From: Oryzomicrobium sp. | GTDB taxonomy: Bacteria > Pseudomonadota > Gammaproteobacteria > Burkholderiales > Rhodocyclaceae | DNA: 64,000 nt | Reading direction: 5' to 3' | Assembly: GCF_021287045.1 (NCBI RefSeq) | Contig: NZ_JAJTBG010000005.1 | Span: forward strand, 124,001 to 188,000 | Shown: piece by piece, positions 35,554 to 44,006 of the stretch | Numbering within the stretch: the stretch's first letter is position 1 | Layout: each line of letters starts with the position of its first letter | Translations under genes and position numbers: made by a program | Notes under the pieces: generated by a model | What the model was told of the DNA's origin: nothing | Database searches by the model: none | Seen by the model: only the letters and a program-made list of their open reading frames with translations

Positions 35554-35590
35554 TGTCTTGTACCGGGCACCACGCCTGCGGACTCCTCCA

Positions 35591-36472
35591 ATGCTTGAAC
35601 AACAACTCCTCAACGCCCTGACGCTCGGTAGCGTCTACGCGCTGTTCGCCCTGGGATTCACCCTGGTGTTCGGCGTGCTGGCGGTCATCAATCTTTCCCA
35701 CGGCGCCGTCTTCATGGTCGGCAGCTACGTCGCCCTGGCCCTGATCACCCACCTACAGGCCTCCCTGTGGGTCGCCATGCTCGGCGCCATGCTCGCCAGC
35801 GGCATCGTCGGCCTGCTGGTGGACATGCTGATCCTCAAGCCCCTGCGCGCCCGCAACGCCCCCCACCTGATCCCGATGATCGCCACCATCGGCGTCGGCA
35901 TCATGCTCACCAGCGCCGCCCAGGGCCTGTTCGGCGCCGAGGTGCTGCGCTTCCCCGAGGAAACCCTGCCCGCCGGCGAGTTCGTCATCGGCGACGTGCA
36001 TGTGCGTGCTCTGGAAATCGCCATCGTCGCCATCGCCTTCCTGCTCATGGCGGTGCTGTTCGTCGCCCTGAAGCGCACCCAGCTGGGCCGCGCCCTGCGC
36101 GCCATCGCCGAATCGCCCAAGGCCGCCTGGCTGCTGGGCATCAACGTCGAAGGCCTGTTCCACATCACCTCCTTCGCCGCTGCCGCCCTGGGCGGCATCG
36201 CCGGGGTGCTGATCGGCCTCAACTTCAACGCCATCACCCCCTTCATGGGTCAGCCGATGCTGCACAAGGGCATCGCCGTGATCATCCTCGGCGGCATGGG
36301 CGACATCCGCGGCGCCCTGATCGGCGGCCTGTTCCTCGGCTTTGCCGAGGTCATCAGCAAGGCCTACCTGTCGAGCCAGATGGGCGACGCGGTGGCCTTC
36401 GGCCTGCTCTTCCTGATCCTGCTGGTGCGGCCTTCCGGGCTGTTCGGGCGCAAGCTGGAAAGGAAGGCCTGA
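35591..36472 (+). CDS. livH: Branched-chain amino-acid-type ABC permease LivH
   Basis: Inner-membrane permease of 293 residues with about eight hydrophobic helices. Typical LivH stretches are LLNALTLGSVYALFALGFTLVFGVLAVINLSHGAVFMVG at the N-terminus and AIAESPKAAWLLGINV in the cytoplasmic coupling loop. LVRPSGLFGRK closes the protein. ATG 35591 is used, though the ribosome site is weak. livM starts two bases after its stop. Confidence 0.93.
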   Translation: MLEQQLLNALTLGSVYALFALGFTLVFGVLAVINLSHGAVFMVGSYVALALITHLQASLWVAMLGAMLASGIVGLLVDMLILKPLRARNAPHLIPMIATIGVGIMLTSAAQGLFGAEVLRFPEETLPAGEFVIGDVHVRALEIAIVAIAFLLMAVLFVALKRTQLGRALRAIAESPKAAWLLGINVEGLFHITSFAAAALGGIAGVLIGLNFNAITPFMGQPMLHKGIAVIILGGMGDIRGALIGGLFLGFAEVISKAYLSSQMGDAVAFGLLFLILLVRPSGLFGRKLERKA

Positions 36473-36473
36473 C

Positions 36474-37349
36474 ATGGAATGGCTTACCGCCAACTTCGGC
36501 GACTTCTGGTCCACCTACAGCACCCTGGTGTTCTCGGTGGGCGTGCACGCCATGCTCGCCCTGTCGATCTGGCTGACCCTGTCCTGCGGCCTCTTGTCCC
36601 TGGCCAACGCCGCCTTCATGGGCATCGGCGCCTACGTCTCGGCCCTGCTCACCCTCAACCTGGGCTGGTCCTTCCCGGCAGTGCTGCTGGCCGGCGGCGT
36701 GGCCCCGGCGGCGGTGGCCCTGCTCATCGGCGCGCCGGTGCTGCGCCTGTCCGGCGTGTACCTGGCCATGGCCACCCTGGCTTTCGGCGAGGTGGTGCGC
36801 ATCACCGTGCTCAACCTGGAGATCACCGGCGGCCCCGAGGGCTTGAACGGCATCCCCCTGTCCACCGAGGGCTGGCACATCGCCCTGCTGCTGGCCCTGA
36901 CCATCTACGGTCTGGCCCGGCTGCGCCGCTCCAAGGTCGGCCGCGCCTTCGAGGCGATCAAGGAGGACGAGGTGGCGGCGCGCCTGATGGGCATCAACGT
37001 AGACCGCTACAAACTGCTGGCCTTCACCCTGGGCGGTTTCATCGCCGGTGTGGCCGGCGCCCTCAACGCCCACTTCACCTTCTTCATCAGCCCGCGCGAA
37101 TACGGCTTCGAGAACGCCGTGGACATCCTGACCATGGCGGTGCTGGGCGGGGTTTCCGACCTGATCGGCCCGATGCTCGGGGCGGCCATCCTGACCCTGC
37201 TGCCCGAGCTGCTGCGCTCGCTGCACGACTTCCGTTCCCTGGTGAACGGCGCCGTGCTGGTGCTGGTGGTGCTGTTCCTGCCCAAGGGCATCTGGGAACC
37301 GCGCCGCATCCGCGCCTGGTTCCAACGCATGATCGGAGGTCGGGCATGA
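36474..37349 (+). CDS. livM: Branched-chain amino-acid-type ABC permease LivM
   Basis: Second permease subunit, 291 residues and about eight to nine hydrophobic helices. Hallmarks are LSCGLLSLANAAFMGIGAYVSALL, YLAMATLAFGEVVRITVLNLEITGGPEGLNGIP and the coupling loop AFEAIKEDEVAARLMGINV. It overlaps livG by four bases (ATGA). Confidence 0.93.
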   Translation: MEWLTANFGDFWSTYSTLVFSVGVHAMLALSIWLTLSCGLLSLANAAFMGIGAYVSALLTLNLGWSFPAVLLAGGVAPAAVALLIGAPVLRLSGVYLAMATLAFGEVVRITVLNLEITGGPEGLNGIPLSTEGWHIALLLALTIYGLARLRRSKVGRAFEAIKEDEVAARLMGINVDRYKLLAFTLGGFIAGVAGALNAHFTFFISPREYGFENAVDILTMAVLGGVSDLIGPMLGAAILTLLPELLRSLHDFRSLVNGAVLVLVVLFLPKGIWEPRRIRAWFQRMIGGRA

Positions 37350-38116
37350 GCGCCAACCTGCTGTCCATCCGCAACGTCGGCAAGCGCTTCGGCGGCCTGC
37401 ACGTCCTCCAGGACGTCAGCTTCGAAGTGCCCGCCGGCAGCATCTACGGCCTGATCGGCCCCAACGGCGCGGGCAAGACCACGGTGTTCAACCTGATCAC
37501 CGGCCTGCTCGAACCCACCGCCGGCCACATCGACTTCCAGGGGGACTCCCTGGTGGGCCTGGAACCGCACCGCATCACCCACAAGGGCATCGCCCGCACC
37601 TTCCAGAACATCCGCATCTTCAAGGAGATGGACCTGCTGGAAAACGTCATGGTGGGCATGCACGACCACCTGGACTACGGCGGTTTCGGCCTGTTCTTCA
37701 ACAGCCCGGCCTGCCGCGCCGCCGAAAAGCGCGCCCGGGAACGGGCTCGGGAGCTGCTCTCCTGGGTCGGCCTGGACAAGAAGGCCGACATGCTGGCCGA
37801 CAACCTGTCCTACGGCGACCAGCGCAAGCTGGAGTTCGCCCGGGCCCTGGCCACCGAGCCCAAGCTGCTGCTGCTCGACGAGCCGGTGGCGGGGATGAAC
37901 CCCTCGGAAAAGACCATCCTGATGGAAGAGATCAACAACATCCGCAACCGGGGCTACGGCGTGTTCATGATCGAGCACGACATGCGCTTCGTCATGGGCC
38001 TGTGCGACCGCATCGCCGTGCTCAACTTCGGCCGCATCATCGCCGAGGGCACGCCCGACGAGGTGCGCACCAACCCGGACGTGATCGAGGCCTACCTGGG
38101 CAAGGAGGACGAGTGA
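37346..38116 (+). CDS. livG: Branched-chain amino-acid-type ABC transporter ATPase LivG
   Basis: ABC ATPase of 256 residues. Walker A is GPNGAGKTT, the signature LSYGDQRKLEFARAL, Walker B LLLLDEPVAGM and the H-loop MIEHDM. The long insertion after RTFQNIRIFKEMDLLENVMVG is typical of LivG. Its stop overlaps the start of livF by one base. Confidence 0.94.
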   Translation: MSANLLSIRNVGKRFGGLHVLQDVSFEVPAGSIYGLIGPNGAGKTTVFNLITGLLEPTAGHIDFQGDSLVGLEPHRITHKGIARTFQNIRIFKEMDLLENVMVGMHDHLDYGGFGLFFNSPACRAAEKRARERARELLSWVGLDKKADMLADNLSYGDQRKLEFARALATEPKLLLLDEPVAGMNPSEKTILMEEINNIRNRGYGVFMIEHDMRFVMGLCDRIAVLNFGRIIAEGTPDEVRTNPDVIEAYLGKEDE

Positions 38117-38829
38117 TGAGCGTCCTCCTGCGCGTGCACGACCTGGCCGTCGCCTACGGCCACATCGAGGCGGTCAAGGGCATCAACTTCCACCTCAACG
38201 AAGGCGAGATCACAGCCCTGGTGGGCGCCAACGGCGCCGGCAAGAGCACCAGCCTGCTGGCCCTGTCCGGCCTGCTCAAGCCGGCCCGGGGCAAGATCGA
38301 GTTCGCCGGCGAGGACATCACCCGCCTGGCGCCGAACAAGATCGTCCAGCGCGGCGTGGTGCAAGTGGCCGAGGGCCGGGCCATCCTGACCACCCTGACG
38401 GTGGCCGAGAACCTGATCCTGGGCGCCTACACCCGCAGCGACAAGGCGGGCATCGCCGAATCCCTGGACGAGGTGTACCAGCTCTTCCCGCGCCTCAAGG
38501 AACGGGCCGACCAGTTCGCCGGCAACCTCTCCGGCGGCGAACAGCAGATGCTCGCCATCGGCCGGGCGCTGATGGCCAAGCCCCGGCTGCTGCTGCTCGA
38601 CGAGCCCTCCATGGGCCTGGCGCCGATCGTGGTGCAGGAGATCTTCCGCATCCTGGTGGAGATCAACCGGCGCGGCCTGACCATCCTGCTGGTGGAGCAG
38701 AACGTGCGCCAGGCGCTCAAGATCGCCGCCCACGGCTACGTCATCGAAACCGGCAAGATCGTCCTGGCCGACTCCGGCGCCAACCTGCTGGCCAACCCCA
38801 AGGTGGAAGAAGCCTACCTGGGCGGCTGA
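38116..38829 (+). CDS. livF: Branched-chain amino-acid-type ABC transporter ATPase LivF
   Basis: Second ATPase, 237 residues. Walker A GANGAGKST, signature LSGGEQQMLAIGRAL, Walker B LLLLDEPSMGLAP and the family phrase LLVEQNVRQAL identify LivF. GAGGACGAG precedes the ATG that overlaps the livG stop. It is the last gene of the operon, closed by an intrinsic terminator shared with hemL. Confidence 0.94.
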   Translation: MSVLLRVHDLAVAYGHIEAVKGINFHLNEGEITALVGANGAGKSTSLLALSGLLKPARGKIEFAGEDITRLAPNKIVQRGVVQVAEGRAILTTLTVAENLILGAYTRSDKAGIAESLDEVYQLFPRLKERADQFAGNLSGGEQQMLAIGRALMAKPRLLLLDEPSMGLAPIVVQEIFRILVEINRRGLTILLVEQNVRQALKIAAHGYVIETGKIVLADSGANLLANPKVEEAYLGG

Positions 38830-38881
38830 TCCGGCAGGCAGCGCACCGCGACCGCCGACCGTTTTTCGCGCCGCAAAACGA

Positions 38882-38916
38882 AACCCCCGCCAAGCCCTAG
38901 GCCTGGCGGGGGTTTT
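38882..38916. terminator. Intrinsic terminator after livF
   Basis: AACCCCCGCCA (38882-38892) pairs with TGGCGGGGGTT (38904-38914), followed by TTC. The A/T flanks are near-symmetric, so it can stop transcription from both livF and the convergent hemL side. Confidence 0.85.
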
Positions 38917-38932
38917 CATTTGCCTTGCCGCA

Positions 38933-39012
38933 AGATCGAGGCAGGGCGCGGTTCTCCGGAGGCCCCACCCGGAGATCAAGGCGGGGCGCGGGGTTTCAGG
39001 CAGGCCCTACTC
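38933..39012. repeat. Two tandem units of the dispersed 40-bp GC-rich repeat
   Basis: Units starting at 38933 (AGATCGAGGCAGGGCGCGG) and 38973 (AGATCAAGGCGGGGCGCGG) are 40 bases apart and both continue to an AGGCCCYACYCG-like end. CAAGGCGGGGCGCGG (38977-38991) recurs exactly at 16881-16895, and GGCGCGGGGTTT is the reverse complement of the core at 5873, 16835 and 52368. Confidence 0.65.
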
Positions 39013-39014
39013 GA

Positions 39015-40310
39015 TCACTCGGCCAGGGTGGCGAACACCTGGGCGGCGGCGGCCACCGTGGCGGCGATGTCGGCCTCGCCGTGGGCGGCCGAGACGAAGC
39101 CGGCCTCGAAGGCCGAGGGGGCGAAGTAGTGGCCTTCCGGCGCCACGTCGAGCATGGCGTGGAAGAAACGGTTGAAGGCCTCCTTGTCGCAGGTCATCAC
39201 CTCGGCGAAGGAGGTGGGGGGCGCGGCGCGGAAGTATAGGCCGAACATGCCGCCCACGGACTGGGCCGAGAAGGTGACGCCGGCCTTGGCGGCGGCGGCG
39301 GACAGGCCGTCCACCAGCTGGCCGGTGCGCGCCGCCAGGGTCTCGTAGAAGCCCGGGGCCCGGGTCAGCTGCAAGGTGGCCATACCGGCAGCCACCGCCA
39401 CCGGGTTGCCCGACAGGGTGCCGGCCTGGTAGACCGGGCCCAGGGGGGCGATCTTTTCCATGATCTCGCGCTTGCCACCGAAGGCCGCCACCGGCAGGCC
39501 GCCGCCGATGACCTTGCCCAGGGTGGTCAGGTCTGGGTCGATGCCGTAGAGGCCCTGGGCGCCCTGGGGGCCGACGCGGAAGCCGGTCATCACCTCGTCG
39601 GCGATCAGCACCGCGCCGTACTGGCGGGTGAGGTCGCGCATGGCGGTGAGGAACTCGGGGCGGGGCGCCACCAGGTTCATGTTGCCGGCCACCGGCTCGA
39701 AGATCACCGCGGCAATCTTGTCGCCGTGGCGGGCGAAGGCGTCGGCCAGTTGCTCCACGTTGTTGTAGTCGAGCACCAGGGTGTGCTGGGCCAGGTCCGC
39801 CGGCACGCCGCCGGAGGAGGGGTTGCCGAAGGTGAGCAGGCCCGAGCCGGCCTTGACCAGCAGGGAATCGGCGTGGCCGTGGTAACAGCCCTCGAACTTG
39901 ATGATGGCGTCGCGGCCGGTGTAGCCCCGGGCCAGGCGGATGGCGCTCATGGTGGCCTCGGTGCCGGAGGACACCAGGCGCACCATCTCCAGGGAGGGCA
40001 GCAGCTCGCACAGGTAGTCGGCCATGGCCACCTCGGTCTCGGTGGGCGCGCCGAAGGACAGGCCGTTCTCCATGGCCTTGGCCACCGCCTCCAGCACCAC
40101 CGGGTGGGCATGGCCGGCGATCAGGGGGCCCCAGGAGCCCACGTAGTCCAGGTAGGACTTGCCATCGGCGTCCACCACCCGGGCGCCCTTGCCGCGCTGG
40201 AAGAAGAGGGGCGTGCCGCCCACCGAGCCGAAGGCGCGGACCGGGGAATTCACCCCGCCGGGAATGTGGCGGCGGGCGGCGGCGAACAGGGTGTCGTTGC
40301 GGGACGTCAT
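39015..40310 (-). CDS. hemL: Glutamate-1-semialdehyde 2,1-aminomutase
   Basis: PLP-dependent conversion of glutamate-1-semialdehyde to 5-aminolevulinate, the committed step of tetrapyrrole synthesis in the C5 pathway. The 431 residues match the family. The PLP lysine is K266 in [11 protein letters not shown] (K265 in E. coli). Other hallmarks are [28 protein letters not shown] and [10 protein letters not shown]. It is the last gene of thiD-thiE-hemL (minus strand), 32 bases after the thiE stop. It feeds haem, sirohaem and corrinoids. Confidence 0.97.
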   Translation of the reverse strand: MTSRNDTLFAAARRHIPGGVNSPVRAFGSVGGTPLFFQRGKGARVVDADGKSYLDYVGSWGPLIAGHAHPVVLEAVAKAMENGLSFGAPTETEVAMADYLCELLPSLEMVRLVSSGTEATMSAIRLARGYTGRDAIIKFEGCYHGHADSLLVKAGSGLLTFGNPSSGGVPADLAQHTLVLDYNNVEQLADAFARHGDKIAAVIFEPVAGNMNLVAPRPEFLTAMRDLTRQYGAVLIADEVMTGFRVGPQGAQGLYGIDPDLTTLGKVIGGGLPVAAFGGKREIMEKIAPLGPVYQAGTLSGNPVAVAAGMATLQLTRAPGFYETLAARTGQLVDGLSAAAAKAGVTFSAQSVGGMFGLYFRAAPPTSFAEVMTCDKEAFNRFFHAMLDVAPEGHYFAPSAFEAGFVSAAHGEADIAATVAAAAQVFATLAE

Positions 40311-40342
40311 GGTCTGGGTTCTCCCGTGAAGCAGGTCTAGGT

Positions 40343-41011
40343 CTAGAGCAGGGGTTCGGCGGATGCCCCGGCTTCGGCGAACAGGCGGCCGTAGGCGGCC
40401 GCCCGCTCGGCGATGTCGGGGGCGGAAAAGAGGTCGGTGATCACCGCCAGCCAGTCGGCCCCGGCGGCGATCACCCGGGGCGCGTTGGCCAGGGTGATGC
40501 CGCCGATGGCGCAGATCGGCAGCCCGTGGGCGGCCTTGGCGGCGCCGAGCAGGGCCAGGGGGGCGGCCACGGCGCCGGGCTTGACCGACGAGGGGAAGAC
40601 GGCGCCGAAGGCCAGGTAATCGACGTGGGGCGCCGCCGCCGCGGCCCGGGCCGGGTCGGCGTAGCAAGAGGCACCAATCAGCAGGCCGGGGCCGAGGCGG
40701 CGCCGGGCGGCGGCCAGGTCGCCATCGTCCTTGCCCAGGTGCACCCCGGGGGCGCCGACGGCCAGGGCCAGTTCGGCGTCGTCGTTGATGATCAGGGCCG
40801 CGCCGTGGCGGACACAGGCCGCCGCCAAGGCTTCGGCCACCGGCCGACGCTCGGCCGGCTCGGCCAGCTTGTCCCGGTATTGCAGCAGCCGGGTGCCGCC
40901 GGCCAGGGCCGCCTCGGCCCGGGCGAACAGCTCGGCGGCGGGCAGGCCGTCCGGGGTGATGGCATAGAGGCCGCGCGGGGCGGGGAAACGGGAAGCGGAC
41001 GGCAGGGCCAT
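40343..41011 (-). CDS. thiE: Thiamine-phosphate synthase
   Basis: Couples HMP pyrophosphate with thiazole phosphate to make thiamine monophosphate. The 222 residues form a TIM barrel with [15 protein letters not shown] (binding of the pyrophosphate), [47 protein letters not shown] and CAIGGIT. The metal-binding Asp pair and the conserved serine pair are present. ATG 41011 lies 34 bases after the thiD stop; the ribosome site is weak. Confidence 0.94.
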   Translation of the reverse strand: MALPSASRFPAPRGLYAITPDGLPAAELFARAEAALAGGTRLLQYRDKLAEPAERRPVAEALAAACVRHGAALIINDDAELALAVGAPGVHLGKDDGDLAAARRRLGPGLLIGASCYADPARAAAAAPHVDYLAFGAVFPSSVKPGAVAAPLALLGAAKAAHGLPICAIGGITLANAPRVIAAGADWLAVITDLFSAPDIAERAAAYGRLFAEAGASAEPLL

Positions 41012-41045
41012 GGCGGAGGGAACGGACGTGGTAGGCGCTTCGAAC

Positions 41046-42047
41046 TCAGGCGGAGGTGCCGTCGCCGGCCAGGCCCCGGGCCCAGAAGAAGCGGTCGGGC
41101 ACGCGCCGCCCCATGCCGGCACGGAAACCGGCGGCCAAGGCGTGCCAGCAGTAGTCCTGGGCCTCGCGCACCGCATCCTCCACCCCCAGGCCGTTGGCCA
41201 GGTTGGCGGCGATGGCCGCCGAGAGGGTGGCGCCGGCGCCGTTGAAGGGGCCGGCCAGGCGCTTCCAGCGGTAGGTCTGGACCAGGCCGGACGCATCGTA
41301 GAGGTGGTTGATGACGTCGGGCGAGGGGGTATGCACCCCGGTGAACAGCACGTGGGAACAGCCCCGCTCGACCAGGGTGCGGGCCAGCTCGGCGGCAGGA
41401 ACGTCGGCCTCGGCGTCGCCCGGGGCGGCTTCCGCATCGTCCTCTTCCTTGGGCAGGTCGCCGGCGAGCAGGCGGGCTTCGAGCTGATTGGGTGCCACCA
41501 CGGTGGCCAGGGGCAGGAGCAGTTCGGCCACGGCAGCCACCAGGGCCCGGTCCGACTCCAGCTCACCGTCCCACTGGGATTCCCAGTCGTCGCCCCAGGC
41601 TTCGGAAGTTTCGGCGCCCTCCGCCGGCAGGCGCAGTCCGTCGTCGTTGCCCGGGGGCGCAGCGACCAGGGCCACCGGGTCGAGCACTACCGGGATGTCC
41701 GGGTAGTCGGCCAGAATTTCGGCCACCAGGGCGGCGTTCTCGACGCTGCCGACCCGGCCGACCTTGAAGGCGGCCACGCTCATGTCTTCGAGCAGGGTGC
41801 GGGCCTGGTCCTCGACCCAGGCCGGCGAGACGGTCTGCAGGGCATCCACGGCGGCGGAATCCTGCACCGTCACGGCGGTGAGCACGGAGAGGGGATGGCA
41901 ACCCAGGCTGGCCAGGGTGAGCAGGTCGGCCTGAAGCCCGCCGGCGCCAGTGGGATCGGCAGCGGCGAAGGTCAGGACGATGGGGGGCGAAGCATGGCGC
42001 GTCGCGCCCCCCCTGGAGTGGGCGGGGGGAGGACTGGACTGGGACAT
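41046..42047 (-). CDS. thiD: Phosphomethylpyrimidine kinase ThiD with acidic insertions
   Basis: Phosphorylates HMP or HMP phosphate in thiamine synthesis. The fold is clear: [54 protein letters not shown] and HVLFTGVH. At 333 residues it is about 65 longer than E. coli ThiD (266). The extra length sits in two acidic inserts: about 155-185 ([19 protein letters not shown]) and about 210-230 ([18 protein letters not shown]). The normal GTGCT anion-hole motif with its catalytic cysteine reads [12 protein letters not shown]. Either the active site works differently or it has lost the HMP-P step. First gene of the thiD-thiE-hemL operon. Confidence 0.88.
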   Translation of the reverse strand: MSQSSPPPAHSRGGATRHASPPIVLTFAAADPTGAGGLQADLLTLASLGCHPLSVLTAVTVQDSAAVDALQTVSPAWVEDQARTLLEDMSVAAFKVGRVGSVENAALVAEILADYPDIPVVLDPVALVAAPPGNDDGLRLPAEGAETSEAWGDDWESQWDGELESDRALVAAVAELLLPLATVVAPNQLEARLLAGDLPKEEDDAEAAPGDAEADVPAAELARTLVERGCSHVLFTGVHTPSPDVINHLYDASGLVQTYRWKRLAGPFNGAGATLSAAIAANLANGLGVEDAVREAQDYCWHALAAGFRAGMGRRVPDRFFWARGLAGDGTSA

Positions 42048-42201
42048 GGAAGTACGGGAATGCCGGCGGGAAAACCCAGCGGGGGCGGAGCGGAGTACCG
42101 CCCATCAGGCCTGCTTGGCGGCGCCGGAGGCGATTCGGTAAGATCGATTCATTCTAAACGATTCCAGCGGTGCCGGCCTTGCCGGACCGTCCCCCCGCCC
42201 C

Positions 42202-42393
42202 ATGACCGCCAGCGCCGACTCCCGCCCCTACCGCACCTGGATGTGCCTCATCTGCGGCTGGATCTACGACGAAGCCGCCGGCTCGCCGGAAGACGGGCTG
42301 CCCCCGGGCACCCGCTGGGAGGACGTGCCGATGAACTGGGTCTGCCCGGAATGCGGCGCGCGCAAGGAAGATTTCGAATTGACGGAAATCTGA
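42202..42393 (+). CDS. Rubredoxin
   Basis: Small electron carrier of 63 residues with one Fe(Cys)4 centre. The ligands are C15 and C18 in CLICGW and C48 and C51 in CPECGA, with the conserved core YDEAAGSPEDGLPPGTRWEDVP. It is divergent from thiD and precedes pilG, and is not obviously in an operon with either. In betaproteobacteria this rubredoxin commonly sits between thiD or hemL and the pilGHIJ genes, so its position is a synteny marker. Confidence 0.96.
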   Translation: MTASADSRPYRTWMCLICGWIYDEAAGSPEDGLPPGTRWEDVPMNWVCPECGARKEDFELTEI

Positions 42394-42500
42394 TCTTGAC
42401 AGGCCGGCGACCGGCCCGCGGCGCCCTAGGCAGCCATCGCCCCCTGTAATACCATTGGCAATCCATATAAAACATAAGCACAACGGCTCAGGAGAATCAC

Positions 42501-42899
42501 GTGTCGGACCCGCAAGCCCTGCACGGCATCAAGGTGATGGTGATCGACGATTCCAACACCATCCGCCGCAGCGCCGAGATTTTCCTCACCCAGGCAGGCT
42601 GTCAGGTTCTGCTCGCGGAAGACGGATTCGACACCCTGGCCAAGATCGCCGACCACCAGCCGGACCTGATCTTCTGCGACATCATGATGCCGCGCCTGGA
42701 CGGCTACCAGACCTGCGCCCTGATCAAGAAGAACCCCAAGTTCTCCGCCACCCCGGTGATCATGCTGTCCTCCAAGGACGGCCTGTTCGACCGGGCCCGG
42801 GGGCGCATGGTCGGCTCCGACCACTACCTGACCAAGCCCTTCACCAAGGACACCCTGCTCCAGGCGGTCACCGACCACCGAGGCCGGCGCCCGGCCTGA
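42501..42899 (+). CDS. pilG: Twitching motility response regulator PilG
   Basis: Single-domain CheY-like response regulator of 132 residues for the Pil-Chp chemosensory system of type IV pili. The phospho-acceptor is D60 in LIFCDIMMPRLDG; the acidic pair is D16-D17 (MVIDDS) and the conserved Lys is in YLTKPF. The start is GTG 42501 behind CAGGAG at seven bases. It is the first gene of pilG-pilH-pilI-pilJ-chpA. Confidence 0.93.
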   Translation: MSDPQALHGIKVMVIDDSNTIRRSAEIFLTQAGCQVLLAEDGFDTLAKIADHQPDLIFCDIMMPRLDGYQTCALIKKNPKFSATPVIMLSSKDGLFDRARGRMVGSDHYLTKPFTKDTLLQAVTDHRGRRPA

Positions 42900-42951
42900 C
42901 CGCCCTCCGTCCCATCGCTGCAACCCGACTCATTCGCCCAAGGTTTTCGCC

Positions 42952-43314
42952 ATGCCCGTGAAGAAAATTCTCGTCGTCGACGACTCCCCCACCGAACGCG
43001 CCTACCTGACCGAAATCCTGTCCAAGGCCGGCTACCAGATCGTCACCGCCGAAAACGGCGAGGACGGCATCGCCAAGGCCAAGAGCGAACATCCGGACCT
43101 GGTGCTGATGGACGTGGTGATGCCCGGCCTGAACGGCTACCAGGCCACCCGCACCCTGACCCGGGACGAGGACACCAAGAACATCCCGGTGATCGTGTGC
43201 ACCTCCAAGGGCCAGGAAACCGACAAGATCTGGGGCCTGCGCCAGGGCGCCCTCGACTACCTGGTCAAGCCGGTCAAGGCCGACGAGCTGCTGGCCAAGA
43301 TCGCCGCCCTGTAA
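42952..43314 (+). CDS. pilH: Twitching motility response regulator PilH
   Basis: CheY-like receiver of 120 residues. D54 (LVLMDVVMPGL) is the phosphorylation site, with D10-D11 in ILVVDDSPT and the Lys in YLVKPVK. In P. aeruginosa PilG and PilH act on pilus extension and retraction respectively. It lies 52 bases downstream of pilG. Confidence 0.94.
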   Translation: MPVKKILVVDDSPTERAYLTEILSKAGYQIVTAENGEDGIAKAKSEHPDLVLMDVVMPGLNGYQATRTLTRDEDTKNIPVIVCTSKGQETDKIWGLRQGALDYLVKPVKADELLAKIAAL

Positions 43315-43365
43315 GCCCGGCCCCGCCGCTCCCGCTCACTCCACCGGCTCCCAGGGACACGCTCC

Positions 43366-43878
43366 ATGGCCAAGAAAATCAGCCTGCGCGAATTCCAGGA
43401 ACACCTGGCCACCCGCCTTGCCGGCGCCGCCCGGGGCGAAGCCGAGCCCGCCCTGCTGGGCGTCCTGGCCGGTGGCGAGAACTGGCTGCTGGAGCTGTTC
43501 GATTCCGGCGAGATCGTGCCCCTGCCGCCGATCACCGGCGTGCCCCTGACCCAGCCCTGGTACGCCGGGCTGGCCAACATCCGCGGCACCCTGTTCTCGG
43601 TAAGCGACTTCTCCGCCTTTCTCGGCCACGAGCCCACGCCGCACAACGCCAACGCCCGGCTGGTGCTGGTGGGGGCTCGCCACGGCAGCAACGCCGCCCT
43701 GCTCGCCGCCCGCCTGCTCGGCCTCAAGCGGCGCGAGGGGCTGACCCCGCTGCCGCCCCTGGAAAGCGGCCCGGAATGGGCCCGGGAACGGGTCGAGGAC
43801 AGCGAAGGACGCTGCTGGCGCAAGCTGTCGGTGAAGGGCCTGCTGGCCGATCCGGAGTTCATGCACATCGGCCTCTAG
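43366..43878 (+). CDS. pilI: Twitching motility CheW-like adaptor PilI
   Basis: CheW-fold coupling protein of 170 residues joining the PilJ receptor to the ChpA kinase. Family features are VPLPPITGVPLTQPWYAGLANIRGTLFSVSDFSAFLG, then RLVLVGARHG and the C-terminal WRKLSVKGLLADPEFMHIGL. ATG 43366, 51 bases after pilH. It is followed by a 128-base gap and pilJ. Confidence 0.93.
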   Translation: MAKKISLREFQEHLATRLAGAARGEAEPALLGVLAGGENWLLELFDSGEIVPLPPITGVPLTQPWYAGLANIRGTLFSVSDFSAFLGHEPTPHNANARLVLVGARHGSNAALLAARLLGLKRREGLTPLPPLESGPEWARERVEDSEGRCWRKLSVKGLLADPEFMHIGL

Positions 43879-44006
43879 GCACACCAGGCGACACCATGAC
43901 ACCACGCTGATTCCATACTGCCGCTCCGCGGCAACGCATCGCGGAACGCATTCATCGCCGGACGGCCGACGCCGTCCGTGGGGAAACACTCAGGGAGTCC
44001 TCCTCC

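Noticed and set aside
38933-39012. Possible CRISPR remnant (tandem 40-base units)
   Set aside because: Only two units, no constant repeat with variable spacers, no cas genes; it fits the dispersed GC-rich repeat family better.
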